NCBI RefSeq assembly: GCF_038396675.1
Contig: NC_088934.1
Location: forward strand, 34,817,001-34,881,000
Source: Hydra vulgaris
Taxonomy: Eukaryota > Cnidaria > Hydrozoa > Anthoathecata > Hydridae
Direction: 5' to 3'
DNA length: 64,000 bases
Shown: positions 1 to 7,280 of the stretch, piece after piece
Layout: each line of letters begins with the position of its first letter
Position numbering within the stretch: position 1 is the first letter of the stretch
The notes under the pieces: model-generated
What the model was told of the DNA's origin: nothing
The model's database searches: none
The model's input: only the letters and a program-made list of their open reading frames with translations
Translations under genes and position numbers: made by a program

Positions 1-2
1 TT

Positions 3-515
3 TTTGAAAATTTTAAAGAACAGTTAAAAGATGAAAGCAAGGCTTATTATAGTGTGCCTTTTTATTATAAAAATTATCAATTTTTAATGAAATTGACTAC
101 CCATATGAAATGCGATAAACATGAAAAAGAAGAAATTGGTTTACATGTAATGATGCGATTTACACCTTATGATGCAGTATTAAAATGGCCTTTTATCAAT
201 CGTATTATTACTTTTAAAATATGTGGTCCTCACGGTAAACAAATAAAAAAAAGTTTTTCGAGTGAAAATAATGTGTCTTTTCAACGTCCACTGAAAGATC
301 AAGAAAATGTTGGTTATGGATATTGTAATTTTATAAAAACAGCAGGCATTAACGATTATTTAAATAAAAATAATTTGTATATCAAATGTAAAATTAAGTA
401 TTTTTTTAATTTTTTAGAAAAACTAAGAAAAAATTATAATTATAATTATAATGAATGTAATCAAAATTTAGTATATCAATTTAATCATTTAACTGTATCA
501 TTTTTTTTAGATTAA
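3..515 (+). CDS. TRAF-type MATH domain protein, 5' end outside window
   Basis: The frame is open from base 3, so the gene begins left of the window; an ATG at 54 is internal. The translation matches the second half of a TRAF-C/MATH domain: a YSVPFYY strand, GLHVMMRF, the hallmark YDAVLKWPF (family pattern: Asp, Leu, Trp-Pro-Phe), then SFQRP, GYGYCNF and a C-terminal IKCKI strand. TRAF proteins are cytosolic adaptors between receptors and NF-kB or MAPK signalling; the MATH domain binds receptor tails and trimerises. The tail after about residue 120 is Asn/Tyr/Lys-rich with no recognisable domain. The stop lies inside the leader of the next gene, so the genes are packed tightly. I infer a host-derived TRAF captured by the virus; RING or zinc-finger parts may lie upstream. 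A host TRAF abutting the virus is the alternative. Confidence 0.68.
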   Translation, partial: FENFKEQLKDESKAYYSVPFYYKNYQFLMKLTTHMKCDKHEKEEIGLHVMMRFTPYDAVLKWPFINRIITFKICGPHGKQIKKSFSSENNVSFQRPLKDQENVGYGYCNFIKTAGINDYLNKNNLYIKCKIKYFFNFLEKLRKNYNYNYNECNQNLVYQFNHLTVSFFLD

Positions 516-533
516 CTAATAAGAAAAAACATG
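501..533 (+). promoter_or_regulatory. Recurring leader motif, copy 1
   Basis: Eight T, then AG, then ATTAACTAATAAGAAAAAAC directly before ATG 531. Divergent member of the T-run/AG/ATTACATAATAAAAA/ATG family. Confidence 0.6.
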
Positions 534-755
534 GATAATGAAAAATGGTCTGAAGTTCGCATCGAATGGATTACAAAATATTATAAACTACATCATTCTG
601 AACAAAAACTGTGGAAGTTTTTGGAAGAATTATCACCTGTTTTTTATTTTCATTTTGTTATCGTTAAAGAATTTTTAATCAATGATGAACATCAAGATGG
701 AATGTTGGGAGAGTTTGAAAAAATAACAGAAATTATAATTAAAATAACAATTTAA
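531..755 (+). CDS. Small unknown protein, probably N-terminal half of a broken gene
   Basis: 74 codons starting at the ATG just after leader copy 1. Predicted helical, with Trp residues near the N terminus (KWSEVRIEW, KLWKF). The end (INDEHQDGMLGEFEKI) loosely resembles the middle of the 1155-1676 protein (IREDAEKDGFIDRLKTL), and the next frame (788-1027) resembles that protein's C terminus. I infer that 531-1027 was one paralogue of 1155-1676, now split by a frameshift and stops near 755-790. No function recognised. Confidence 0.45.
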   Translation: MDNEKWSEVRIEWITKYYKLHHSEQKLWKFLEELSPVFYFHFVIVKEFLINDEHQDGMLGEFEKITEIIIKITI

Positions 756-787
756 TAAAAAAATATCTCGTTATACGTCATTTTTTA

Positions 788-1027
788 ATGGAGTTAGTCA
801 ATTTCATGATTATCACTTTCAATGCTGCAATTGAAGAAGACGAATTTATTGTAACAAAAGAAAAGGAAGAATTCGCAAGAAGAGATGAAGTTATGTTGTC
901 TTATATGAAATCAAATGTGGACATGAAAAATTTTCATTATATATCAAAACACGAAGAAAGATTATTGTTAAAAAAAACAATTAAAAATTATTTTATGAAT
1001 ACTTTTATAAATATTTTCAATGAGTAA
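788..1027 (+). pseudogene. C-terminal half of the same broken paralogue
   Basis: 79 codons, ATG at 788, no leader motif in front. The stretch with VTKEKEEF, MLSYMKSNV and a basic/hydrophobic tail lines up with VDKEKQKE, MFNYIEKNV and the tail of the 1155-1676 product. The missing leader and this similarity favour a frameshifted continuation of 531-755 over an independent gene. Function unknown. Confidence 0.4.
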
Positions 1028-1131
1028 CTTGTTTTTTAAATTAATTTGAACTTTAAAACTTTGTTTGTATTTTAAAAACTTTGTATTTTTTCTTTAAATA
1101 CTTTGTATTTTCTATACTTTAAAACTTTGTA

Positions 1132-1157
1132 TTTTTTAGGTAAACTAATAAAAAATG
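1132..1157 (+). promoter_or_regulatory. Recurring leader motif, copy 2
   Basis: Six T, AGG, TAAACTAATAAAAA, then ATG 1155. It sits after a run of near-repeats of ACTTTGTATTTT (about 1050-1130). Confidence 0.65.
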
Positions 1158-1676
1158 GATTTCTTTCAAAATTACAAAAGTGGAAAATATATCTCTCATA
1201 AATACAGAAAGTTAGATAAACTTAATGCAGATATTGCTGTCCAATATAAAATAGTAAAATGTTTTGTTAAATATGGTGAAGATTTTAATGTTTTTGTTAA
1301 AAATTTTCACGACAACATTTTAAATGAAGCAATAGACGAATTGAATAAATTAATACGAGAAGATGCTGAGAAAGATGGTTTTATAGACAGATTAAAAACT
1401 TTACAACTGTATATGCAAGTCATGTACAAATTATTTACGACAAATCAAAAAAATATTGAATGGCTTAAAAGAGAAATACAAGTAGATAAAGAAAAACAAA
1501 AAGAAAGAGATGTGGCTATGTTTAATTATATTGAAAAAAATGTCCCTGAATTTCACAAAGAAATAATGAATCATTTTTCTTTTGACAATAAGACTGAAAA
1601 AATAATACGTATTCGCGAAGAATTACAACGTTCATTTTTAAAAATAATGGAATATTTGAGTACCTTTTTTGATTAA
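1155..1676 (+). CDS. Unknown 173-residue helical protein
   Basis: Uninterrupted, with the ATG exactly at the end of leader copy 2. Rich in Lys, Glu and Leu, and predicted almost wholly helical; residues about 60-135 could form a coiled coil. It has no Cys/His zinc signature and no signal peptide. Its C-terminal third resembles 788-1027. It is the one intact member of this two-copy family, so it best represents the ancestral protein. It lies in the accessory left arm and I cannot assign a function. Confidence 0.6.
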   Translation: MDFFQNYKSGKYISHKYRKLDKLNADIAVQYKIVKCFVKYGEDFNVFVKNFHDNILNEAIDELNKLIREDAEKDGFIDRLKTLQLYMQVMYKLFTTNQKNIEWLKREIQVDKEKQKERDVAMFNYIEKNVPEFHKEIMNHFSFDNKTEKIIRIREELQRSFLKIMEYLSTFFD

Positions 1677-1677
1677 A

Positions 1678-1710
1678 TTTTTTTTTCTTTAGATTACATA
1701 ATAAAAAATG
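1678..1710 (+). promoter_or_regulatory. Recurring leader motif, copy 3
   Basis: T-run (one C), AG, ATTACATAATAAAAA, ATG 1708: the consensus form. Confidence 0.7.
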
Positions 1711-1779
1711 GTAAAATTAATACAACAAACAACAAATAGTTTAGCTGCAACAACATTATGTCAATACTTGGAATTGTGA
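1708..1779 (+). pseudogene. Truncated 23-codon gene behind a consensus leader
   Basis: The ATG after leader copy 3 opens only 23 codons before TGA. The following 130 bases contain GAAATTGTCGGA-like near-repeats and no open frame. It is best read as a gene whose body was lost while its leader survived. Confidence 0.4.
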
Positions 1780-1915
1780 AATTGTCGGATTTTGTCGAAT
1801 TGGAATTGTCCGAAATGTCGAAAAACTAAATTTATTTACGCAATAAATGACCAAAAAATTTTTCTCATAAATAAAATAATTTTTAGTTAATTTTTATTGT
1901 ATTTTTTTTTTGTAA

Positions 1916-1940
1916 TTTTTAGATTGTATAATAAAAAATG
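1916..1940 (+). promoter_or_regulatory. Recurring leader motif, copy 4
   Basis: T-run, AG, ATTGTATAATAAAAA, ATG 1938. Confidence 0.65.
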
Positions 1941-1985
1941 TTTTTTAATCTTCAAGTCGATAATCTTAAAGAAACTTTTTCATAA
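1938..1985 (+). pseudogene. 15-codon gene remnant
   Basis: The ATG follows leader copy 4 but the frame closes after 15 codons. The bases after it (AAATAAAAGAATTTTTAGTTAATTTTT) repeat those at 1870-1895, so this short unit looks duplicated. Confidence 0.3.
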
Positions 1986-2027
1986 ATAAAAGAATTTTTA
2001 GTTAATTTTTTTTTTAGTTTTTATTGT

Positions 2028-2056
2028 ATTTTCTTTAGATTACATAATAAAAAATG
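2028..2056 (+). promoter_or_regulatory. Recurring leader motif, copy 5
   Basis: TTTTCTTT, AG, ATTACATAATAAAAA, ATG 2054: consensus form. Confidence 0.7.
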
Positions 2057-2265
2057 GAAAATGAAACAGATACAAAGAAGAATTTTCAGAAGAACTTTCA
2101 AAAAATTACAAAGAAGTTTCAGCTGTTGATTATTTAGAACTTTGTGAATGTGAAAATAACTCATGTTTAGAATGTCAAAAGCGTTTTAAAGATATAACGG
2201 AAGTGTTATCAAAACTTAAAACATTAATGAATGATGTTCAAAAACTACTTGATGTCAAATCTTAA
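2054..2265 (+). pseudogene. Cys-rich small protein family, member 1 (frameshifted)
   Basis: The start frame ends early (about 2137), but another frame in the same direction continues to TAA 2263-2265 and carries the family signature: a Leu-rich YLELC segment followed by C-x-C-x5-C-x2-C. One indel near 2075-2090 explains the break. This is the first of about eight tandem relatives between 2.0 and 5.0 kb sharing an N-terminal helix, a YL-x2-C-x-C strand and a second Cys pair, probably one zinc site. Function unknown. Confidence 0.5.
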
Positions 2266-2301
2266 TTTTTTTATTGTATTTTTTAGATTAATTATTTTTT
2301 G

Positions 2302-2332
2302 TATTTTTTATGTTACATAATAAAAAAAATAG
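2302..2332 (+). promoter_or_regulatory. Recurring leader motif, copy 6 (damaged)
   Basis: TTTTTTATGTTACATAATAAAAAAAA keeps the core but has lost the AG after the T-run and the ATG. Confidence 0.5.
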
Positions 2333-2818
2333 TTGTGGTTTGTGAATTTGAAGTTATTAAAAACAAAGACTCAAGAAGATAGTTTGGAAGATTATCATCT
2401 TAAAGAATTGTTTCAAGAAATGACTCAAGAAGATAGTTTGGAAGATTATCATCTTAAAGAATTGTTTCAAGAAGAAATGACTCAAGGAGAGTTTGACAAA
2501 TTTGTAAAACAAGTGCGACAAATCAAACCTGAATAACTACTACGAGTTGATAAATATTCAGAAGAAAAAACTTTTAAAAGAGAAAAAGAAGTTTTTGAAG
2601 CATTTTTATTTTTAGATTGGCGTATGAGTGAACAAGCTTCTGAAATGTGTGAAAAAGTAGCTAAAAAAATAGGGGTTACCAAAACATTTCTCTTACTTGT
2701 TTGTGAAAAACCTGATTTTGTTTATGAAGCTCTATGTAAAATAGCTCAATGTGAATGTATATCTAATTGTGTATTTTGTATTTTAAATGCTTGTTACATT
2801 TATGCTGAAATAAGATGA
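2333..2818 (+). pseudogene. Cys-rich family relative with internal 18-residue duplication, one stop
   Basis: One frame runs from the damaged leader to TGA at 2816-2818, interrupted only by TAA 2534-2536. There is no ATG at the expected start. Near the N terminus an 18-residue unit (TQEDSLEDYHLKELFQE) occurs twice in tandem, a direct DNA duplication of about 54 bases. The C-terminal part (from about 2624) has the family layout: a helix with KKIGVTKTFL, then CEC-x4-C-x2-C. I infer a single ~160-codon gene, longer than its neighbours. No function recognised. Confidence 0.45.
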
Positions 2819-2834
2819 TTTTTTTTTAAAATGT

Positions 2835-2864
2835 ATTTTTTTTTAGTTTACATAATAAAAAATG
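2835..2864 (+). promoter_or_regulatory. Recurring leader motif, copy 7
   Basis: Nine T, AG, TTTACATAATAAAAA, ATG 2862. Confidence 0.7.
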
Positions 2865-3107
2865 GAAAACAATATAAAGTTGGCTTCGAAAAAGTTAGGA
2901 TTGGCTGAAGTATTCTTGAAAAAGAAATTTTCATATTATGAAGAATTGAAAAAGAAATTTTCATATTACGAAGATGGAATTAACTATTTGACTTCGTGTC
3001 CATGCGAACCGAATGATATGTGTACAAAATGTCAAGAGATCAGATCGGAAATTTTAATTTCGGAAAATATTGACTATGAAAGAAAATATAAACATTGTTT
3101 ATATTGA
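2862..3107 (+). CDS. Cys-rich small protein family, member (81 residues)
   Basis: Intact, starting exactly at leader copy 7. N-terminal amphipathic segment (LASKKLGLAEVFL), then a duplicated 11-residue block (KKKFSYYEE/KKKFSYYED), the strand NYLTSC and the pairs C-x-C and C-x2-C (CPCEPNDMCTKC). The Cys spacing suggests one bound zinc. At least three neighbours share the whole layout, so this is a tandem family expanded by local duplication. Role unknown; position in the accessory arm suggests a host-interaction function. Confidence 0.6.
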   Translation: MENNIKLASKKLGLAEVFLKKKFSYYEELKKKFSYYEDGINYLTSCPCEPNDMCTKCQEIRSEILISENIDYERKYKHCLY

Positions 3108-3139
3108 ATTTTGTTTAAACTTTCTATACATTTTTATGT

Positions 3140-3170
3140 ATTTTTTTTTAGATTACATAATAAAAAAATG
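3140..3170 (+). promoter_or_regulatory. Recurring leader motif, copy 8
   Basis: Nine T, AG, ATTACATAATAAAAAA, ATG 3168. This motif decides the start; an open frame extends upstream to 3111 with no motif. Confidence 0.7.
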
Positions 3171-3386
3171 GAAAACAAAATAATGTTGGCATCGAAAAAA
3201 ATAGGATTGAGCGAAATATTATTGAAAAAAGCTTTTAAATATCACAAAGATGAAATTAACTATTTAGCTTTATGTAGTTGTAAACCAAACATTATGTGTG
3301 AAAAATGTGAAAAAATGAGTTTGGAAGTTTTACGTTCCGAAAACAATGACAATGAAAAAAAGCATTTTTTTTCAAATATATACTAA
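3168..3386 (+). CDS. Cys-rich small protein family, member (72 residues)
   Basis: Same layout as the 2862 gene without its internal duplication: LASKKIGLSEILLKKAF, a short helix, NYLALC, then CSCKPNIMCEKC. The start at 3168 is chosen because the ATG abuts leader copy 8 and the product then aligns with its relatives from residue 1 (MEN-). Intact. Probably a small zinc-binding protein; role unknown. Confidence 0.6.
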   Translation: MENKIMLASKKIGLSEILLKKAFKYHKDEINYLALCSCKPNIMCEKCEKMSLEVLRSENNDNEKKHFFSNIY

Positions 3387-3526
3387 AATACAAATAAGAA
3401 GATATTGAATTGTTTATATTGAATTTTGTTTAAATTTTGTATTGAATATTGTTTAAACTCTGTATACATTTTTTTTGTATTTTTTATATTGAATTTTGTT
3501 TAAACTTTGTATATATATTTTTTGTA

Positions 3527-3554
3527 TTTTTTTTTAGATAACATAATAAAAATG
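3527..3554 (+). promoter_or_regulatory. Recurring leader motif, copy 9
   Basis: T-run, AG, ATAACATAATAAAA, ATG 3552. Preceded by repeated TTGAATTTTGTTTAAA units (3405-3505). Confidence 0.7.
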
Positions 3555-3802
3555 ACAGATGACAATTTGTTTATGGAATCAATCGATCTTGATCTTGATG
3601 ATGATATTAATTTGGACGAATTAATAGATTATGTTGTAGAATTTGATGAAACTGGAGAAATAAAAAACTTGTGTTTTCTACGGAATCTTGTAAAAAATGT
3701 AGAGGCGAACCGTGTGTTAGTTGTAGAGAAAAATATGAACAACTCAAAAAATATATAATTGTCAATGATCTGGTGAAGAAATATCAAATGAGAAAAAAAT
3801 AA
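3552..3802 (+). pseudogene. Acidic zinc-knuckle small protein, frameshifted
   Basis: From the leader ATG the product begins with an acidic stretch (Asp-rich, about 20 residues). The start frame then loses the pattern, while another frame from about 3680 to TAA 3800-3802 gives C-x2-C-x4-C-x2-C followed by a Lys-rich helix. I infer one indel near 3670-3690. The intact protein would have had an acidic N terminus and a four-Cys zinc site. Related in size and context to its neighbours but with different Cys spacing. Function unknown. Confidence 0.45.
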
Positions 3803-3834
3803 ACTGTAAATTTTTGTATTTTTTTAAAAATGTA

Positions 3835-3863
3835 TTTTTTTTAGATTACATAATAAAAAAATG
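3835..3863 (+). promoter_or_regulatory. Recurring leader motif, copy 10
   Basis: T-run, AG, ATTACATAATAAAAAA, ATG 3861: consensus form. Confidence 0.7.
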
Positions 3864-4058
3864 GAAATTAATACAATGTCTTCGAAAAAATTAGAATTAA
3901 CTGAAATATTGAAGAAAAGAATTAATTATTTGGCATTGTGTCCTTGCAATACGAACAATATGTGTGCGAAATGTAAAAAAATGACATTGGAAATTTTATG
4001 TACAGAAAAAATTGAGTACGAAAGAATATACAAACATTTTTTATATATGATTGATTAA
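3861..4058 (+). CDS. Cys-rich small protein family, member (65 residues)
   Basis: Intact. Shares SSKKLELTEIL, NYLALC and CPCNTNNMCAKC with the 2862 and 3168 genes, and the same C-terminal Glu-Arg/Lys tail. About 10 residues shorter between helix and Cys strand, so the linker tolerates deletion. Likely one zinc site; role unknown. Confidence 0.6.
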   Translation: MEINTMSSKKLELTEILKKRINYLALCPCNTNNMCAKCKKMTLEILCTEKIEYERIYKHFLYMID

Positions 4059-4236
4059 ACCTATTATTTTTAATATTTTTTATATTGTATTTTTAATATT
4101 GTATTTTTTATATTTTCTTAAAGCGATAAAAAGCTAAAGACATTTTTTTTCAAATATAAACATGTAAATTTTTTTTATAATTTTGTTTAAAATTTTGTAT
4201 TCATTTTTTTGTATTTTTTTTTGAATACAAAAAAAA

Positions 4237-4449
4237 ATGGAAACTAATATAATGATAAATGGAAAAAAATTAGGTTTATCAGAAGAATTAATAAAAAAAA
4301 TTATTGAATATCGTCAAAACCAAATTTCGAGTTTAACAGTGTGTCCTTGTCAAAAGTTGTTTTTAAATTGTAAAACGAAAAAAGATATGATTATATTTAT
4401 TGATCAACATTTCTCGGATGAAAGTAAACATTTTTTTATATTTTTGTAA
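4237..4449 (+). CDS. Cys-rich small protein family, diverged member (70 residues)
   Basis: The ATG follows a T-run and AATACAAAAAAAA without the AG, a degenerate leader. It keeps the N-terminal helix (KKLGLSEELIKKI) and the first Cys pair (VCPC); the second pair is reduced to LNCK, so zinc binding may be lost. Intact in length but drifting. Role unknown. Confidence 0.5.
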   Translation: METNIMINGKKLGLSEELIKKIIEYRQNQISSLTVCPCQKLFLNCKTKKDMIIFIDQHFSDESKHFFIFL

Positions 4450-4636
4450 TTTTTATATATATGTTTTTATATTGATTTTTGTATACATTTTTTTTGAAAT
4501 TTTTTTTTTAGATTTTTTATATTTTTTGTAATTTTTATATATAAACATTTTTATATATGTTTAATTATTTATATTTCATATTGAATTTTGAATACATTTT
4601 TTTATATAATGAATTTTGTATACATTTTTTTTGTAA

Positions 4637-4664
4637 TTTTTTTAGATTACATAATAAAAAAAAG
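4637..4664 (+). promoter_or_regulatory. Recurring leader motif, copy 11 (ATG lost)
   Basis: T-run, AG, ATTACATAATAAAAA followed by AAAAGG where the others have ATGG: the start codon is mutated. Confidence 0.6.
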
Positions 4665-5035
4665 GAACGAGATGACATTATATTAAAAGCTTCAAAGAAA
4701 ATGGATATAACTAAAGAACAACTCTTGGAAATTTATGAAAATCAAAAAAAAAGATTGATTTTTTGGCCGAATGTCGATGTCAAGAATACGATTATAATTA
4801 CGATTATAATTTTCTTTGTTTGTGTTGTGATTATTCTGAGGATACGGTGAAAGAATTTTACAATACGATAGTAAAAGCTTCTAACAAGCTTGGTTTATCG
4901 AGGGATTTATTAAACAAAAAATTTTATATTCATAAATACGTAATACGTGATTTAGCTAGTTGTAATTGTGTTTTAGAACAAATGTGTGATGATTGTAAAT
5001 TTAAAAAATATTTGTTTTATCAATGGTTTGATTAA
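4660..5035 (+). pseudogene. Two-unit Cys-rich family gene, start lost and frameshifted
   Basis: The first frame after leader copy 11 gives the family helix (LKASKKMDITKEQLL); at the T-run near 4757 it shifts, and the other frame continues with C-x-C, a Tyr/Asn/Asp repeat and LCLCC. It then runs into a second full family unit (VKASNKLGLSRDLL, LASCNC, MCDDC) ending at TAA 5033-5035. The original product apparently carried two tandem family units. The lost ATG plus a frameshift make it a pseudogene. Confidence 0.45.
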
Positions 5036-5054
5036 GATTACAATATAAAAAATG
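5034..5054 (+). promoter_or_regulatory. Recurring leader motif, copy 12 (no T-run)
   Basis: AAGATTACAATATAAAAA then ATG 5052. The T-run is missing because the preceding gene reads right up to it; only the AG and AT-rich core remain. Confidence 0.5.
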
Positions 5055-5507
5055 CAACTAACAGAAAATGATTTGGATTTTTTGATTGAAAAAATATACC
5101 AATTCAATCAAGCTCACCCAGCTACTTTGGAAAATATTCGAATGCATGCGATTACTTCAAAACAAATTTTATGTAATTGTTGTAAATGGTTTTATTTGAA
5201 TTACAAGTGGAATGAATTTTTCAATGAAGAAATGAAAAGAATACCTCATATATTGATTTTGATGGTCTTTCAATATATTAAAATACATTATCATGTTTAT
5301 TCGAATTTAAAGTTTGAATATTTTTATGATTTTTTTAAATTAAAATGTAAAGAAGATGTATTAAATCATGTAAAAGAAAAATGTGTAGAAATTGAAAATT
5401 GTAAACATTATTTAAACGAATGTGAAGATTGTGATGAATATAGATATTCTGATGGAGAGAGTTGTTCATTTATATATTGTGAAAAATGTTTTAATTCTGA
5501 ATATTGA
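5052..5507 (+). CDS. Unknown 151-residue protein with Cys clusters
   Basis: Intact frame starting at leader copy 12. Two Cys-rich parts: CNCC near residue 40, and a C-terminal third with about nine Cys arranged as pairs (C-x6-C-x2-C, then C-x4-C-x2-C), which could hold one or two zinc ions. The middle (residues 60-100) is aromatic and helical. It resembles the small Cys-rich family only in composition. Function unknown. Confidence 0.55.
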   Translation: MQLTENDLDFLIEKIYQFNQAHPATLENIRMHAITSKQILCNCCKWFYLNYKWNEFFNEEMKRIPHILILMVFQYIKIHYHVYSNLKFEYFYDFFKLKCKEDVLNHVKEKCVEIENCKHYLNECEDCDEYRYSDGESCSFIYCEKCFNSEY

Positions 5508-5522
5508 TTTTTTTTTTAGATG
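5508..5522 (+). promoter_or_regulatory. Leader motif, copy 13 (T-run and AG directly before ATG)
   Basis: Ten T then AG immediately followed by ATG 5520. The AT-rich core is absent, which shows that the T-run plus AG is a separable part of the motif. Confidence 0.5.
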
Positions 5523-5729
5523 AATAAATTAAGAGAAAAACATTATAAAAAAATGTTGGAGTTGTTAATTAAACAAAACCTATTGCCTGCAAACGAAATG
5601 ATACTTGCGAATATTTTGATAGATGAACCAAATGATTTATATTGTAAAGTGGAAAGACTTGTCGAACAGAACATTGTATATATGATGTTTTTTATAAAAT
5701 ATGCTGTAATATATTTATATTCAAATTGA
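5520..5729 (+). CDS. Unknown 69-residue protein with hydrophobic C terminus
   Basis: Starts directly after T-run/AG. Charged helical N-terminal half (LREKHYKKMLELL), then acidic residues, ending in a hydrophobic aromatic stretch (MMFFIKYAVIYLY) that could be membrane-associated. The next gene (5751-6009) ends in a similar stretch and starts with a related MLE motif, so the two are paralogues. Function unknown. Confidence 0.5.
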   Translation: MNKLREKHYKKMLELLIKQNLLPANEMILANILIDEPNDLYCKVERLVEQNIVYMMFFIKYAVIYLYSN

Positions 5730-5736
5730 AAAAATT

Positions 5737-5765
5737 TTTTTTTTTTTAGATAAATAATATAAATG
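5737..5765 (+). promoter_or_regulatory. Recurring leader motif, copy 14
   Basis: Long T-run, AG, ATAAATAATATAA, ATG 5763 (which reads only two codons before a stop). Confidence 0.5.
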
Positions 5766-6009
5766 AAATGAAAAAATGTTGGAGAAGATTATAAATATGA
5801 ATTCTTTGTTGAAAGAAAATCGCGAAACTTTTACTGACGAGGAGACAGAAAATTGCGAAACTTTAACTGACGAGGAAATGGCATCTTTGAAATTTTTGTT
5901 AGATGAAAACGATAGTGACTTTTTATTTAAAATACGAACCAATTTAAATGTTAAACTGATTTTGTTATTCTTTTTTATCAAATATACTTATATGTATTTT
6001 ATTCAGTAA
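5751..6009 (+). pseudogene. Paralogue of the 5520 gene, start damaged
   Basis: The leader-proximal ATG codons at 5763 and 5768 close at once; the usable frame begins at ATG 5776 and runs 77 codons to 6009. DNA around 5751-5785 aligns with the first 40 bases of the 5520 gene with small indels, so the true start was lost. An acidic TDEE unit is repeated twice (residues about 20-35) and the C terminus is hydrophobic (LFFFIKYTYMYF). Function unknown. Confidence 0.4.
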
Positions 6010-6021
6010 ATAAAAAAAATA

Positions 6022-6051
6022 TTTTTTTTTTCAGCATATAATAAAAGAATG
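6022..6051 (+). promoter_or_regulatory. Recurring leader motif, copy 15 (CAG variant) before helicase
   Basis: T-run, CAG instead of TAG, CATATAATAAAAGA, ATG 6049. Only a pyrimidine-AG is kept, as at a 3' splice site. Confidence 0.6.
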
Positions 6052-7280
6052 TTATCTTTACAACAACAAAAAGCACTTCAATGGCTTGATGAAGGAAAGA
6101 ATTTTTTTATTACTGGTGGCGCTGGATGTGGAAAAAGTTATATTGTCAACCAAATTGCTCAAAGTGAACAAATTTATAAAACAATACATATTACTGCGAG
6201 TACTGGAAAAGCAGCTTATTTAATCAATGGTGTCACAATACATGCTTTTGCTGGTATAGAAACTGGTGTTAAAAGTGTTGATTATTATAAACGTCATATG
6301 CATCCAGACATTAAAAAAACGTGGTTGGAAACTGATGTTTTAATTATTGATGAAATTTCAATGATTAACGCTCAAACATTTGATTTATTGCATTTAATAG
6401 CTTGTGAAAATAGACAATGTTATGATGAATTATTTGGTGGCATACAAGTGATTACTTGTGGTGATTTTTTTCAGTTGCCACCTGTCACAGGACAATTTGT
6501 TTTTAAATCACAAATATGGCAACACTACATGACAGAAGTGTTGGTTTTAACTCAATGCTTTAGACAAAAAGACGATGAACAGTTTTTTGGAGCTTTAAAT
6601 GAAATACGTTTTGGTCAAGTTTCAGATATAACTACTGATTATTTTATGACGCGTTGTTTTGAAAAAGATGAAAATTTAAACTCTAAATATACAAGATTAT
6701 TTTTTAGAAATATCGAAGTGGATGTTTATAACAATCAAAAAATGGAGACTATCAAACAAGAAGGGTATTGGTTTTATGCTAAAGATGTTATTAAAAATCG
6801 AAATATCCATGTGCGTTTCAAATTCCAGCAGCTGTTTATCTTAAAATAGGTGCCATTGTTATGCTTGTAAGAAACATTAATGTGGAAGAAGGTTTGTGCA
6901 ATGGTACTATTGGTACCGTCATTTTAATAGAAAATAATGCAGTTTGGGTGATGATGAATAAAAAAGAAGTCAAAATTGAATGTGTCAAATAAAAAATTTT
7001 AGATTGCTCTCATGCTGTCGTAGGCTCAAGATTTGGTTTGCCTTTAAAATTAGCATTTTCTTTTACTGTTCATAAAGCACAAGGAAGTACCATGAATAAA
7101 GCCGTTGTTCAATTTAATTCAAATGTTTTTATTAATAGTCTTTATTATGTTTATTTATCACGAGATTGTAATATTAACGATGTATTTATAATTATTAATA
7201 ATAAATTTGATTTACGAACACTATTTAAAAGTATTACAGCTGATTGTGATGTTTTGGAATTTTATAAAAAATACATGTAA
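6049..7280 (+). pseudogene. PIF1/RecD-like superfamily 1 DNA helicase, one frameshift and one stop
   Basis: An ATP-dependent 5'-3' DNA helicase, presumably for viral genome replication. Order of motifs: Walker A GGAGCGKS (from about 6115), Walker B LIIDEISM, motif III GDFFQLPP, a CFRQ segment, then after a frameshift near 6815 a segment with IPAAVYLKIGA and NGTIGTV, an in-frame TAA at 6990-6992, and the C-terminal motifs FTVHKAQGSTM and YVYLSRD (motifs V/VI). Together about 410 codons, a normal length for a minimal PIF1 core. Starts at leader copy 15. Helicases of this class occur in some Polinton-like viruses but are not universal. Two disablements indicate decay. Confidence 0.82.
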
